A stretch of DNA of 64,000 nt from Lampris incognitus (Eukaryota; Chordata; Actinopteri; Lampriformes; Lampridae), in assembly GCF_029633865.1 (NCBI RefSeq), contig NW_026611078.1, positions 62,001 to 126,000 on the forward strand, written 5' to 3'. The position numbers and the translations under genes were made by a program. The notes below the pieces were generated by a model. The model was not told where the DNA came from and searched no databases. It worked only from the letters and a program-made list of their open reading frames with translations. Positions 20,234-32,795 of this stretch are shown in pieces. The stretch's first letter is position 1; the number at the start of each line of letters is the position of its first letter.

Positions 20234-21453
20234 TATACACTCACCGGCCACTTTATTAGGCACACCTGTCCAACTGCTCGTTAACGCAAATTTCTAATCA
20301 GCCAATCACATGGCAGCAACTCAATGCATTTAGGCATGTAGACATGGTCAAGACGATCTGCTGCAGTTCAAACCGAGCATCAGAATGGGGGAGAAAGGTG
20401 ATTTAAGTGACTTTGAACGTGGCATGGTTGTTGGTGCCAGACGGGCTGGTCTGAGTATTTCAGAAACTGCTGCTCTACTGGGATTTTCACGCACAACCAT
20501 CTCTAGGGTTTACAGAGAATAGTCCGAAAAAGAGAAAATATCCAGTGAGCGGCAGTTCTGTGGGCGAAAATGCCTTGTTGATGCCAGAGGTCAGAGGAGA
20601 ATGGCCAGACTGGTTCGAGCTGATAGAAAGGCAACAGTAACTCAAATAACCACTCATTACAACCGAGGTATGCAGAAGAGCATCTCTGAACGCACAACAC
20701 GTCGAACCTTGAGGCAGATGGGCTACAGCAGCAGAAGACCACACCGGGTGCCATTCCTGTTAGCTAAGAACAGGAAACTGAGGCTACAATTCACACAGGC
20801 TCACCAAAATTGGACAATAGAAATTTGGAAAAACGTTGCCTGGTCTGATGAGTCTCGATTTCTGCTGCGACATTCGGATGGTAGGGTCAGAATTTGGCGT
20901 CAACAACATGAAAGCATGGATCCATCCTGCCTTGTATCAACGGTTCAGGCTGGTGGTGGTGGTGTAATGGATATTTTCTTGGCACACTTTGGGCCCCTTA
21001 GTACCAATTGAGCATCGTGTCAACGCCACAGCCTACCTGAGTATTGTTGCTGACCATGTCCATCCCTTTATGACCACAGTGTTCCCATCTTCTGATGGCT
21101 ACTTCCAGCAGGATAACGCGCCATGTCATAAAGCTCGAATCATCTCAGACTGGTTTCTTGAACATGACAATGAGTTCACTGTACTCAAATGGCCTCCACA
21201 GTCACCAGATCTCAATCCAATAGAGCACCTTTGGGATGTGGTGGACCGGGAGATTCGCATCATGGATGTGCAGCCGACAAATCTGCAGCAACTGCGTGAT
21301 GCTATCATGTCAATATGGACCAAACTCTCTGAGGAATGTTTCCAGTACCTTGTTGAATCTATGCCACGAAGGATTAAGGCAGTTCTGAAGGCAAAAGGGG
21401 GTCCAACTCGGTACTAGCAAGGTATACCTAATAAAGTGGCCAGTGAGTGTATA
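20234..21453 (+). mobile_element. Tc1/mariner transposon
   Basis: Inverted ends TATACACTCACCGGCCACTT (left) and its near complement at the right end (TAAAGTGGCCAGTGAGTGTA), with TA at both ends. Length is about 1.2 kb. The sequence closely matches, from memory, a widespread Tc1-like family found in fishes and amphibians. It sits between unique sequence and the HECT-like gene remnant. Confidence 0.93.
20385..21417 (+). pseudogene. Tc1 transposase, two lesions
   Basis: A DD34E transposase of about 340 residues. The start is MGEKGDLSDFERG at 20385. An N-terminal paired-type HTH (SISETAALLGFSRTTISRV) is followed by the catalytic motifs WSDESRF, QQDNAPCH and [11 protein letters not shown]. Codon 46 is TAG (20520-20522) where the family has Trp. 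After GGGGVM (about 20970) the expected VWG is missing and the frame shifts, consistent with loss of 8 bases. The C-terminus is intact to GGPTRY-stop. It cannot make transposase but could be moved in trans because both ends are present. Confidence 0.9.
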
Positions 21454-21767
21454 TCTATACTGCCACCAGCACATTACATTCAGCTCATGAGCAACCAGTT
21501 GATTGGTCAAATCAGGTATGCTGGTGCAGGAAAAGACAAAATGTAGTGAGGACGGTGGACCCTGAGCACTGGTTTGTCATTGTATGCTCTGACATACCAT
21601 CTGATTGTGTTGCAATGGTGCGTTGGATATTTTGTCTAGATTTGATGTTTTCAACCTCATGTCTCCCCATATGTCATCCAGCAGATCCATCTCAGTTGTA
21701 TTTCTTACCGTTGGAACATACAACATATTACAGGTTTTAAGAAAAGTTTTTGTCTTCTATTCACCAG
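21454..21767. other. no gene seen; intron or flank of HECT-like gene
   Basis: Unique sequence ending in the acceptor CTATTCACCAG before the first supported exon at 21768. No upstream exon is recognised. Confidence 0.4.
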
Positions 21768-23999
21768 GGAGGCAGGAGCCCCTGATAAGATGCCGGCATG
21801 TGACTTACTGCTCAATCTTGCAAGCAGAATTGACACCGACCAAAAATGCAAGTTCAACATAAATCGGGCCTCCGTGATGGATGGAGCTGTACGTGGCTTC
21901 AAGAAATTATCCTACAATCCAAACTACAGGATGTCAATCAAGTTTTCTGACGCCATGGGCAGAGAAGAAGAGGCTGTGGACTTGGGCGGTCCCAGAAGAG
22001 AGTTCTTGAGACTACTCTTTGAAGCCATGGCAGTTTCATCTATGTTTGAAGGAAAGGAGGGGAAACTGAATTTGGCTCTTGATAGTGCAGGTATTTATTT
22101 AATGTATTAACCATACACATTTGGGGACTTGACTGTTATGAGCATATGTGCTTGATGACATTAATTATAGGATTTTAGAGTGAACTATCCATTTGATGAG
22201 GTAATGCTACCTATGTTTCCCCAGCTCTGAGAGAGGACAGGTATTTCATTGCCGGCAGAGCAATTGCTGTGAGCCTTGTGCATGGTGGTCCTAGTCCTGG
22301 ATTCCTCTCTCCAACTCTTTTTTCCTGCCTCGTTGGTGGCCCAGAGTCAGCCAAGCTTGTCTTGTAAGACATTTCTGATACTGACCTACATGACAAGGTC
22401 AAAAAGGTAATTGTGCAGATTGTTGTTCTACAGATAATGTCATTTTAACCCACATGTTAATGGAACCACCCAAAATGGTTAGATGGATTTGTTTGAATTG
22501 TTAGCTGTAGTATATCAACTGCAATGAGTAATGATTGCATTAAAATTTCTGGTTGTAACAAAAATGGTATGTGGACACTCTCGGCATTGAGGTTTATGAG
22601 AAGAGCACCGTTAAAAGTTGCTTCATATATCTCTCATATATGTCACATTAACCATTCTTTGCGGCCTTTGTGTATTTCTGATGTCATATCTCAGCGTGCA
22701 CTGCCCAGGATGACCTGAAACGGGCTACAGCGCCACTACTGGACCACTTGGCAAATGCAGGCTGTGTCAGGCCACTGACGAGCATAGAGGACAGGGATTT
22801 GCTTGTTCAGGACATCCTCATGTTTCAAGTGATCTACAGGGTCCGTGGACCATTTGAAAGGTTTGTCTTGATTTCAAGTTCAGTCCGCTTTATTTGTAAT
22901 AGCAGCATGTTGAATTAGGGCATTTTATGGAATTTAATTTTACTGAATCAACTTAACTCAGTGGGCAGATTATTGTGTGTGCTAAGGATTGTGCCAAGTG
23001 TGCAGTAGTCATGCTTACTGTCTTTTCTTGAATGCAGATTCAGGGAAGGAATGAGGACACTTGTCGTGTTAGATGTGATCCAACAGCACCCAGAGAGCTT
23101 CCGTCCTTTTCTCTGCCATGAGCCACATACACTCACTGCTGACATATTGGAGGATCTCTTCCATATTCGATCTTCTGAACGAGGAACAAACAAGAGAGCA
23201 GCTGAAGAGACCGTCATTCCCTTCTGGAGGGACTATTTGCAGGAGGTAGAAGGTAAGCAATACCATGCTGTAAGAATTGCCCCTATTTACAATGCTTGCT
23301 GGGTAGGCTTCTGTGTGTTGCTCCTCATGGGGAGACTGTCCTCAGGGGGGGACTGTCCTCATGGGGGGACTGTTCTCCCCCCTGCGCCCTGGGAGGCGCT
23401 ACAGGAGCCTCAGAGCCCGCACTACCAGGCTCAAAAACAGCTTCTTTCCACATGCTGTTGCCCAACTGAACCTGGCTACCCACTGAATGTCTGTAGATAT
23501 TTTTGAATATTTTGTACTCCAGCTCTCTTTTAACTTATTTTTAGCTTTTGGTCTTCATGTGTGTATATCTTATATTGTGTTTGCTGTGTTTGTCTGTGTC
23601 TGTCTTGCACTGTTTGGTTAAGCCACAGCCCTCATTTCATTTTAACATGTGCCTGCACATTGTTTTTAATGACAATAAATTGAATTGAATTGAATTGATG
23701 CTGATAATCAACGTTATTATGTTTTATTTATGTTATTGTTTCAATTAACATTCTCTGGTGTGTTTATTTCGGTAGAGGCACAAGGATCATCTAAGCTTCA
23801 GAAAATCCTGGCCTTCGCACTGGAGCCAGTGAGATCCCTCCGATCGGTTTCTCCCCCGAGCCATCCATCACTTTTCTTCATGAATTGCTCGAGTCAAGGT
23901 TGCCACTGACCAATACTTGCATCAACTGCCTCAGGTTGCCTTTACATACCTCCTACCAAGCCTTCACAAACAGTATGGACTTTGCAATAGGGAACACAC
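21768..23999 (+). pseudogene. G2E3-like HECT-domain E3 ubiquitin ligase remnant, five exons
   Basis: HECT enzymes transfer ubiquitin to substrates. The exons read as the teleost multicopy 'G2/M phase-specific E3 ubiquitin ligase-like' family: 21768-22090 (DAMGREEEAVDLGGPRREFL), 22225-22406 (GRAIAVSLVHGGPSPGFLSP), 22709-22860 (DLLVQDILMFQVIYRVRGPF), 23038-23252 (RAAEETVIPFWRDYLQEVE) and 23775-23999 (TNTCINCLRLPLHTSYQAF). All have good GT-AG sites and compatible phases. Exon 2 has an in-frame TAA at 22365-22367. Exon 5 has a one-base loss near 23815 just before the GAS...PPIGFSPEPS segment. Exon 5, which should contain the active-site Cys (TCINCL) and the last residues, is cut just before the expected end by an LTR. 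Upstream domains are not seen. It is probably a dead copy. Confidence 0.85.
23335..23705 (+). mobile_element. LINE 3' end fragment (L2/CR1-like)
   Basis: It reads CGCTACAGGAGCCTCAGAGC and continues into a 3' untranslated tail ending AATAAATTGAATTGAATTGA, the pentanucleotide tail usual for L2-type elements. It lies in intron 4 of the HECT-like gene. A short GGGGACTGTCCTCA duplication precedes it. Confidence 0.65.
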
Positions 24000-24686
24000 T
24001 GTTATGCTCGCGCACCAGAACCCAACCAGTGTGGCGAAACCCAAGGCAGACAGACACAGGATGACTTCGCAATCCAAAAAGGGCGGTTTTATTGGGGGAG
24101 GGGAATGTATGGTGCAAAAAGTGTTCCGTTAATGGGATGTGTGACTAAACTGTGTGTGGTGTCCCGTGGTTTGCGTGCATAACTATGTGTGAGTGTTCTT
24201 AGCCTATGTGTGGTGCGGTATGTAAATGACAAGGGGGTGTTGAAATAATGTGCGTGCACCTAGCAAGAAAGTCCAGTCTGTGATCCGAGAGGGGTTGTCC
24301 GAGGAAGTCCGGGTCCGAGATCCGGGAAGTCGAGTCAGAAAGGAGGGGTCCAGGTAGAGGGACACGGGGGCAGATCGCTGGAGAGGTCCGAGGGAAAACG
24401 TGAAGGTCACTGGGGAAGAGGGAGACGCGGGGAGGCGTGGAAGTCGCGGAGGGAGAGTCACAGGGTTCAGTACGTCGAAGCACGGAGTGGTGTTCTGGGA
24501 GACTTCTTGTAGAGGGCTGCCTGGTGGCCAAAGTTGTGCCTGATGGATGATGGCAAACAGCTGGTGCAGTGCAGCGCTCGTCTCCTCAGAGCGCGAGCCG
24601 AGCGCTCGGATGTTTCTGGCACGTCCGAGCCGGGGGAGTGGCTTGAACGTGCCAGGGAGGCAGCTCAGGGCGGTGTAACCACAACA
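24000..24686 (-). repeat. chromovirus LTR
   Basis: TG...CA-bounded 687-bp block between the HECT exon and the polypurine tract. It contains many CCGAG/GTCCGAG repeats. Confidence 0.75.
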
Positions 24687-27049
24687 GGACCCCCCCTCCT
24701 ACGGGAGACACCGGGCGACCGTCTGATGGCGTTGGGGTGGGTCCGATAGAACTCCTCCAGCATTGTGGGGTCAGCCAGGTAGGACCGGGGAACCCAGCTG
24801 TGGTCCTCGGGCCCATAGCCAACCCAGTCCACCAGGTATTGGTACCCACGCCCCCGGCGGCGTACGGCGAGCAGCCAGTCAACATCCCAGACCATGTCAC
24901 CACCGTCGAGGACCCTGGGGGGTGGAGGAGCTTGGACAGGGGGAGACAGGGGGCTGGAGGCTACCGGTTTGAGGCGTGAGACATGGAAGACGGGATGGAT
25001 CTTGAGTGAGGTAGGGAGATGGAGACACACCGCCGATGGGTTGATGATGCGGTCGATGGTGTAGGGACCGACGTAGCGGGGAGCCAGCTTCCGGTTGAGG
25101 GTAGGGAGGGGCAGGTCCCGGGCCAGGAGCCATACCCTCTGGCCGGGTCGATAGGCTGGGGCCGGCACTCTCCGCCGGTTGGCGCTGCGCTGGGCCCGCT
25201 CTGTAGCTCGCAACATAGTGGCCTTCCAAACGCGCCAACATCGGCAGAGATGGGCCCCCATGGACGGGACCGCCACCTCCATCTCCTGATGTGGGAACAG
25301 AGGGGGTTGATAGCCAAGGGAAAATTCAAAGGGGGACAAACCGGTAGCCGAACTCTCCATGGAGTTGAGCGAGTACTCCACCCAGGGCAGGTACTTGCTC
25401 CAGGAGGCGGGGTTGCTGGTGGTAACGCAACGCAAAGCCGCCTCCAGGGCTTGATTGGCCTGCTCTGCCTGCCCATTGGTCTGGGGGTGATACCCGGAGG
25501 AGAGGCTGACCGTGGCCCCAATCCCCTTACAGAAGGCCTGCCACACCTTAGAAGTGAACTGGGGACCACAGTCAGAGACAATGTCCAGGGGAATCCCATG
25601 GGGTCGGACGACGTGGGAGACGAGAAGGTCCGCCATCTCGGCTGCACAGGGGAGTTTGGTGAGGGCAACAAAGTGGACGGCCTTGGAAAACCGGTCGACA
25701 ATGGTCAGAATGGTGTCATTGCCTTGGGACACGGGGAGGCCAGTTACAAAGTCCAAGGCAATGTGGGACCAAGGTCGGCCGGGGACAGGAAGGCGGTGCA
25801 GGAGACCTGCTGGAGGGCGATGGAGAGCCTTGCTGTGGGCGCAGGTGGTGCAGGCAGCCACGAACTCTCTGGTGTCTGCCTCCATGGTGGGCCACCAGAA
25901 ACCCCTGCGGATGAAGGCCGCCATTCGGTGGACACCGGGGTGGCAGGCAAAACGGCTGCGGTCCATTGCCTGGGCCCTTCTCACCACCGATTCGATGGCC
26001 CAGGTGACGACACCCACCACCCGTGCCGGGGGAAGGATGGTGTCTGGGGCATCAGGGGACCCCTCGGGAAACAGACGTTCTTGGTGCCCGGGCGGTAGGT
26101 GAGGGTGAAGTCGAACCGGCTGAAGAAGAGAGCCCAGCGCGCCTGCCTGGGGTTGAGCCTCTTAGCCGTCCGCACGTAGGTCAGGTTCTTGTGATCGGAC
26201 CATAGGATGAACGCCTGCCCTGCTCCCTCCAGCCAGTGTCTCCACTCCTCTAGGGCGGCGTGGACAGCCAGCAACTCCCTGTTGCCGATGTCATAGTTCT
26301 TCTCTGCAGGACTGAAACGCCGGGAGAAGAAGGCGCACGGGTGGATCTTCTGGTCCTCCTCCGACTGCTGGGAGAGGACGGCTCCGATGCGCGTGTCCGA
26401 TGCGTCCACCTCCACAATGAATTGCCTGGACGGGTCCGGGTGGGCGAGCACCGGAGCCGTTGTGAACAGCCTCTTCAGGGCCGAGAAGGCGGCCTCTGCC
26501 TCCGAGGTCCAGGAGAAGGGGCGGAGGGTGGAGGTGAGTGGAGTGAGGGGGGCGGCCACACGGCTGAACCCCCTGATGAAGCGCCGGTAGAAGTTTGCAA
26601 ACCCCAGGAAGCGCTGGAGTTGCGTCCTGTTGGTGGGCCGTGCCCACTCCTCCACCGCTCGGGTCTTCCTGGGGTCGGTGCGGACGAGCCCCTTCTCCAC
26701 GATGTGGCCAAGGAACTCCACGGAGGCGGAGTGGAACACACACTTCTCGGCCTTCACGAAGAGCCTGTTCTCCAGCAGTCGTTGGAGGACCAGGCGGACA
26801 TGCTGGTGGTGTTCCTCCTCAGTCCTGGAGAACACGAGGATGTCATCCAGGTACACCACCGCGAACGTGTTCAGCACGTCATTGACCAACGCCTGGAAGA
26901 CGGCCGGGGCGTTGGTGAGGCCGAAGGGCATAACGAGGTACTCGAAATGCCCTAGGTGGGTGTTGAAGGCTGTCTTCCATTCATCTCCTTCCCGGATGTG
27001 CAGCAGGTGGTACGCGCTGCGCAGGTCTAGCTTGGTGAACACTGTGGCG
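24000..27049 (-). mobile_element. Gypsy chromovirus fossil (sushi-like), 3' half
   Basis: Minus-strand element. Its 3' LTR is 24000-24686 (TGTTATGCTC...ACAACA on the plus strand), next to a minus-strand polypurine tract. Inward come a chromodomain ([20 protein letters not shown]), integrase, RNase H and part of reverse transcriptase ([10 protein letters not shown]). No 5' LTR or gag lies in the window: the element ends at about 27049 against an RTE LINE fragment. The LTR is inserted in the last exon of the HECT-like gene. Only one LTR is present, so age cannot be read from LTR divergence. It is incomplete, but the pol part present looks otherwise well preserved. Confidence 0.9.
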
Positions 27050-28012
27050 TGAGTGAGTGGCTCGAACGTGGAACTTTGAAGAGGATGAAGAGTGGAGAAG
27101 CCATTGGTCCAGATGACATACCTGTGGAGGCATGGAGATGTTTAGGAGAGATGGCAGTGGGGTTTTTAACTAGATTGTTTAACACAATCTTGGAAAGTGA
27201 GAGGATGCCTGAGGAGTGGAGAAGAAGCATACGGGTACCGATTTTCAAGAACAAGGAGGATGTGCAGAACTGTAGCAACCACAGAGGTATAAAGTTGATC
27301 AGCCACAGCATGAAGATATGGGAAAGAGTTATAGAAGCTAGGTTAAGAGGAGAGGTGATGATCAGCGAGCGAGTGAATGAGAGGGAGGACAGTGGAATGG
27401 TGAGGATGCAAGCAGTAGAGGTGAAGAAGGTGGTTGAGTTTAAATACTTGGGGTCAACTGTCCAAAGTAATGGAGAGTGCAGAAGAGAGGGGAAGAGGAG
27501 AGTGCAGGCAGAGTGGAGTGGTTGAAGAGTGACTGTAGTGATTTGTGACAGAAGGGTACCAGCAAGAGTTAAAGGGAAAGATTACAAGATGGTTGTGAGA
27601 CCAGCTATGTTGTATGGTTTGGAGACAGTGGCACTGATGAAAAGACAGGAGGTGGAGCTGGAGGTGGCAGAGTTGAAGATGATAAGATTGTCACTGGGAG
27701 TGATGAAGAAGGACAGGATTAGGAATGAGTACATTAGAGGGACAGCTCAGGTTGGACGGTTTGGAGACAAAGCAAGAGAGACAAGATTGAGATGATTTGG
27801 ACATGTGTGGAGGAGAGATGCTGGGTGTATTGGGAAAAGGATGCTGAATATGGAGCTGCCAGGGAAGAGGAGAAGAGGAAGGCCAAAGAGGAGGTTTATG
27901 GATGTGGTGAGGGAAGACATGCAGGTGGCTGGTGTGACAAAGGAAGATACAGAGGACAGGAAGAGATGGAAACGGATGATCGGTTGTGATGACTCCTAAC
28001 CGGAGCACCCAA

Positions 28013-28047
<35 letters not shown>

Positions 28048-28050
28048 ATG
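27049..28050 (+). mobile_element. RTE-type LINE, rearranged 3' fragment
   Basis: Reverse transcriptase and C-terminal pieces of the same family as the fuller copy at 50107-53241 ([40 protein letters not shown]). The YADD core is absent: the reading jumps from the palm region (about 27370) straight to the C-terminal part, so an internal deletion has occurred. At least two further interruptions follow (about 27525, 27795). The 3' end is a (TAG)n tail at 28015-28047, as in the other copy. Its 5' side joins the chromovirus fossil. Confidence 0.88.
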
Positions 28051-28159
28051 GTAGTAGTATCAAGGATATGAATATATCTTGAAAAGCACATAACGATGTT
28101 ATAAAAAGTATATCACCAAAGTTCCTGTTTCTCATCAAAAGTGCATTAATAGATGGCCC

Positions 28160-28575
28160 TTTGAGTGGAGAAATTCCCAAGCTCTTAATCGGTGGGAAAG
28201 ATCTATCAGATCCTACATGTAATAATCACTATATCAGAGAAATACTGACCTCAGATCAGCGTTATTTTCCCAAATCGACTCTATTATGGAAACTAAGTTC
28301 TCCAGAAATCTTAGCAGAGAAAGTTTGGTCAGACCTTAATAACTTCCTCTTTCCAAACGAAATAAAAGAAGTTCACACGAAGGTATTACGTAGATACTAC
28401 CGTTACACTAAATTCTTGTATAGATTTAAAGAAGACATTCAGGATGTTATTTCTACAAAACAGAAATTGAATCTATTTCTCACTTATTCTCTGAATATTC
28501 TTACTCTCAAGGGTTCTGGGTTGAAGTTGCTCTATTGATGTTTCTAAGTTTTAACGGATTGACACCAATTTTAGA
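28160..28575 (+). mobile_element. L1-like LINE ORF2 C-terminal fragment
   Basis: An open stretch reads WSDLNNFLFPNEIKEVHTKV and, after a frame change near 28465, ESISHLFSEYSYSQGFW. These match the C-terminal region of fish L1/Swimmer-type ORF2, where the family normally has a Cys-rich HLFxxC motif. It is a short relic with no flanking repeats seen. Confidence 0.7.
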
Positions 28576-28625
28576 AGACATGGTCTTGTTTCTGAACTGC
28601 AGTATCCCCCTCTTTAGCTTCACCT

Positions 28626-28866
28626 TGTGGTGGACACGTATTGGGGACAGAATTCAACCCAGGAACTAAGGGTTAAGTCATGGTTGCCCTGGCAGGTTAA
28701 CGCAGGGTTAAGTTATGGTTGTTCAGCCAGTTTTCTGGTTATTCTTGCCACCTCCGCTCAGTCGAGCTGTGGTTTGGTGGTCTCTCTGATTTACCGTGGA
28801 TTAAAGAAAGTTGCCTACACGGCTAAAGTGTGAACCTACGGTCTTCTCCGTTCCTTCGGCTCTACA
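28626..28866 (+). repeat. 5' LTR of CsRn1-like element
   Basis: A 241-bp repeat near-identical to 32796-33036. Confidence 0.94.
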
Positions 28867-31800
28867 CTGGTGACCCCGACGTCGGTTTTCGGATAAGTTT
28901 TCTGAAACCACACACATTATGGCTACGAACGCCGTTGCAATGAAACTGCCGGAGTTTTGGGAGTCTTCCGCGGCTACGTGGTTCACACAGGCTGAGGCAC
29001 AGTTCGCGCTCAGAGACATAACAGCAGACGAGACCAGGTACTACTACGTAGTGGCAGCGCTGGGGGGCGCTACGGCTTCCAGGATAAGCGCTTTCATAAC
29101 CAACCCACCGGCCGATGGTAAATACGCCGCACTTAAAAATCTCCTCCTTGATACTTTTGAACTGTCAACAACGGAGAGAGCACGTCGCCTCTTCGCAATT
29201 CAGGGCTTGGGAGATGGCAAACCATCGGAGCTAATGAGCAGGATGTTAAACCTACTGGGTCAAGAAAAGCCATGTTTCCTGTTTATGGAGCTGTTTCTGC
29301 GCAACATGCCGCCCCACGTCCAGACTGCGCTCGCTAACTCCACCATCACTGATCCCCGTGAGCTGGCAAAGGAGGCTGACCGATTCTTCGTCGCTACACA
29401 ACGTTCCTCCCATGCCGGGGTGCTGGCTCCTACCTTCACTGGCCCCCCGCCGACATCGCGGGCGTGGCCCGACGGTGGCGCCACAGCATCAGACCGCTAC
29501 AAGCCCTCTGGACTCTGTATGTACCACGCTCGATTTGGTGCGAAAGCTAAACGGTGCCGTTCCCCCTGCAACTACAGGCCGACGGGAAACGAGAGGGCCA
29601 ACACTCAGTAGTGGCCATGAGTGTTGGCGATACGAGCAGGCTACTCTTCATCCTCGACACCATCTCCGGTCGGCGATTTCTTTGTGACACGGGCGCACAG
29701 AGAAGCGTGCTCCCTGCTACTGACGTCGACATCATGGGCGGGGAGCGGGGCCCCCAGTTGGCGACGGCTGACGGCAGCCCTATCCACACCTATGGCGTGC
29801 GGTCTGTAGAACTGTGTTTTGGTGGACAACGTTTCACGTGGGAGTTCGTCATGGCCAATGTAACGCTTCCCCTCCTCGGAGCTGATTTTTTGTGCGCTTA
29901 CGGTTTGCTAGTGGACATTCAGAACAGCCGTCTGGTCGATGCCTTAACCTTCTCCTCCTTCGCATGTACGCGGAGGGAAGCGGCCTATGCAGGTCTAGCC
30001 AACTCTCTCTCAGAGGCAGACAAGTTCAACCGCCTCCTCGCTGAGTTCCCTGACCTCACCCAGCCTACCTTCTCTGCACCCACCGCTAAGCATGGGGTGG
30101 AGCATCACATTGCTACGAAGGGGCCCCCGGTCTACGCCAGAGCCAGGCGTCTCGACCCCGCCAAACTCGCCATTGCCAAGTCTGAGTTCGAGCACCTGGA
30201 ACGCATGGGGATCATCCGCCGCTCTGACAGCCCGTGGGCGTCCCCACTCCACATCGTCGCTAAGCCTGATGGAGGTTGGCGTCCATGCGGGGACTACCGC
30301 CGACTAAATGACGCCACCACGCCCGACCGCTATCCTGTCCCGCATATCCAGGACTTTTCTGCAAACCTGTCTGGCAAATGCGTCTTCTCAAAAGTCGACC
30401 TGGTCCGTGGTTATCATCAAGTTCCCGTGCACCCCTCAGACATCCCCAAGACAGCGGTGACTACCCCATTCGGCCTATTTGAATTCCTACGAATGCCATT
30501 TGGACTCAAAAACGCGGCCCAGTCCTTTCAGCGGCTGATGGATTCAGTGCTCCGTGGCCTTCCTTTCATCTTCGTCTATTTGGACGACATACTCATCGCC
30601 AGCGCCTCCGAGGAAGAACACCTGTCCCATCTTCATGCCCTCTTCACACGCCTCAGCCAGCATGGGCTGATCGTCAACCCGGCGAAGTGCCGGTTCGGGC
30701 TGACAGCCATTGATTTCCTCGGGCATCGCATCACTGGGGACGGGGCAGTCCCCCTGCCCTCAAAGGTGGAAGCGGTGGCGGCCTTTCCGCGCCCCCAAAC
30801 AGCTCGTGCGCTCAGGGAGTTCATCGGGATGGTGACATTCTACCACCGCTTCATTCCTCGAGCCGCCTTTATCATCCGGCCACTGTACGAGGCGCTGAAA
30901 GGCATGTCCCCCAACCAGGCGGTCGACTGGACAGCAGAGCGGGACCGTGCGTTCACCGAGACTAAAGCTGCGCTCTCCCAGGCTACCCTGCTAGCGCATC
31001 CTTCACCTACAGCGCCTATTTCCATAACCACGGATGCATCGGACTATGCTGTTGGTGCGGTTCACGAACAGTGGGTGGGGGGGGCTTGGCAGCCTTTGGC
31101 CTTTTTCAGTCGCCAGCTTACACCCCGAGAGCGCAAGTATAGTTCTTTTGACAGGGAACTCCTCGGTCTCTGGCTCGCCGTCTGGCATTTCCGTTTCCTG
31201 CTAGAGGGCCGCGAGTTTACTGCGTACGTGGACCACAAGCCCCTCACGTTTGCCATGTCCAAGACGGCCGAGCCATGGTCCGCTCGCCAGCAGCGACAAC
31301 TCTCCTACATTTCGGAATTCACTACCGACATCCAGCACGTCGCTGGTAAGTCTAACCAGGTAGCTGACTGCCTCTCTAGGGCAGTGATTGGAGCGGTCCA
31401 CCTAGGCCTTGACTATGCACAGATGGCCGCTGACCAGGCCACGGACCCGAGCATCCTCCGTCTCCGGGCCTCCGACACGGGGCTCCGCCTGCAGGACGTT
31501 CCTTTCAGCGACACAGGTGTCACCCTCCTGTGTGACGTCTCCACAGGACAGCCCAGGCCCATCGTCCCGCACAGCTGGAGACGCCCCGTATTTGAAGCTG
31601 TGCACGGCCTCTCTCATCCAGGCGGTAAGCCATCCGTGCGCCTGACCTCTGCTAAGTTTGTGTGGGAGGGACTTAAGAGAGACGTGAAAGCGTGGGCCGA
31701 CTCGTGTGTTGCCTGTCAGCGGGCTAAGATACACCGCCACATTAAGGCGCCCCTGGAACGCTTCGCAGTGCCGGAGAGACGATTTGACCATGTCCACGTT

Positions 31801-32795
31801 GACCTGGTTGGTCCCCTACCCCCCTCCCATGGGTTCACCTACCTCTTCACTGTGGTGGACAGGACTACGCGCTGGCCTGAAGCTGTTCCCCTGGCATCCA
31901 CGACGTCTGCTGATGTGGCCCGGGCTTTTATTGGGTCGTGGGTCTCACGTTTCGGTACGCCTTCCGACCTTTCATCTGACCGCGGGCCACAGTTTACCTC
32001 AGAGCTATGGAATGCTGTGAGTGAGGCTCTGGGCGTCAAGCTTCATCGCACTACCGCCTACCACCCTCAGGCGAACGGCCTATGTGAGCGCTTCCACCGG
32101 TCCATGAAGGCTGCGCTCGGGCTACTCTCAAGGACTGCAACTGGGTCGACAAGCTCCCATGGGTCATGCTGGGCCTGCGGACCGCCCCGAAGGAAGACCT
32201 ACAAGCCTCCTCTGCGGAGCTGGTGTACGGCACGCCGCTGCGAGTCCCAGGCGATTTCATGCCCAATGCAACGCGTCCCTGGTCAGCTGTGGACCAACGA
32301 GCCTCCTTGCTGGACGGGGTCAGAGCTTTCACACCCGTCCCTACCGCCCAACACGGCGCGCCGGTGTCCCAGGTGCCCCCAGGTCTGCAGTCAGCAGACT
32401 ACGTGTTCATCCGTCACGACGCACACCGCCCCCCTCTGCAACCCCCTTATGACGGCCCCTTCCGCGTCCTGGAACGGGGAACTAAGCACCTGGTGGTGGA
32501 TTTTGGGGGCACGGCCGAGCATGTTTCAGTGGACCGAGTTAAACCCGCACACCTGGACTTGACGCAGCCGTTGGAGTTAGCCCAACCTCCTCGTCGCGGT
32601 CGTCCCCCGGCTCCGCCTCCTCCCCCCGTGGAGGCCCGAGCTGCCTCTTCTGCTCCTCAGGCCGACCTCCACAGGCCCGCGTCAATGCCTCCCAAAGACA
32701 CTCCGGCCCCTGTTATCCAGAGCCGCCGCGGACGGCCTGTCGGCCCCCCGCGCCTGCCTGACTTCGATTACAAGGGCGAATTCTGGGGGGGCTCA

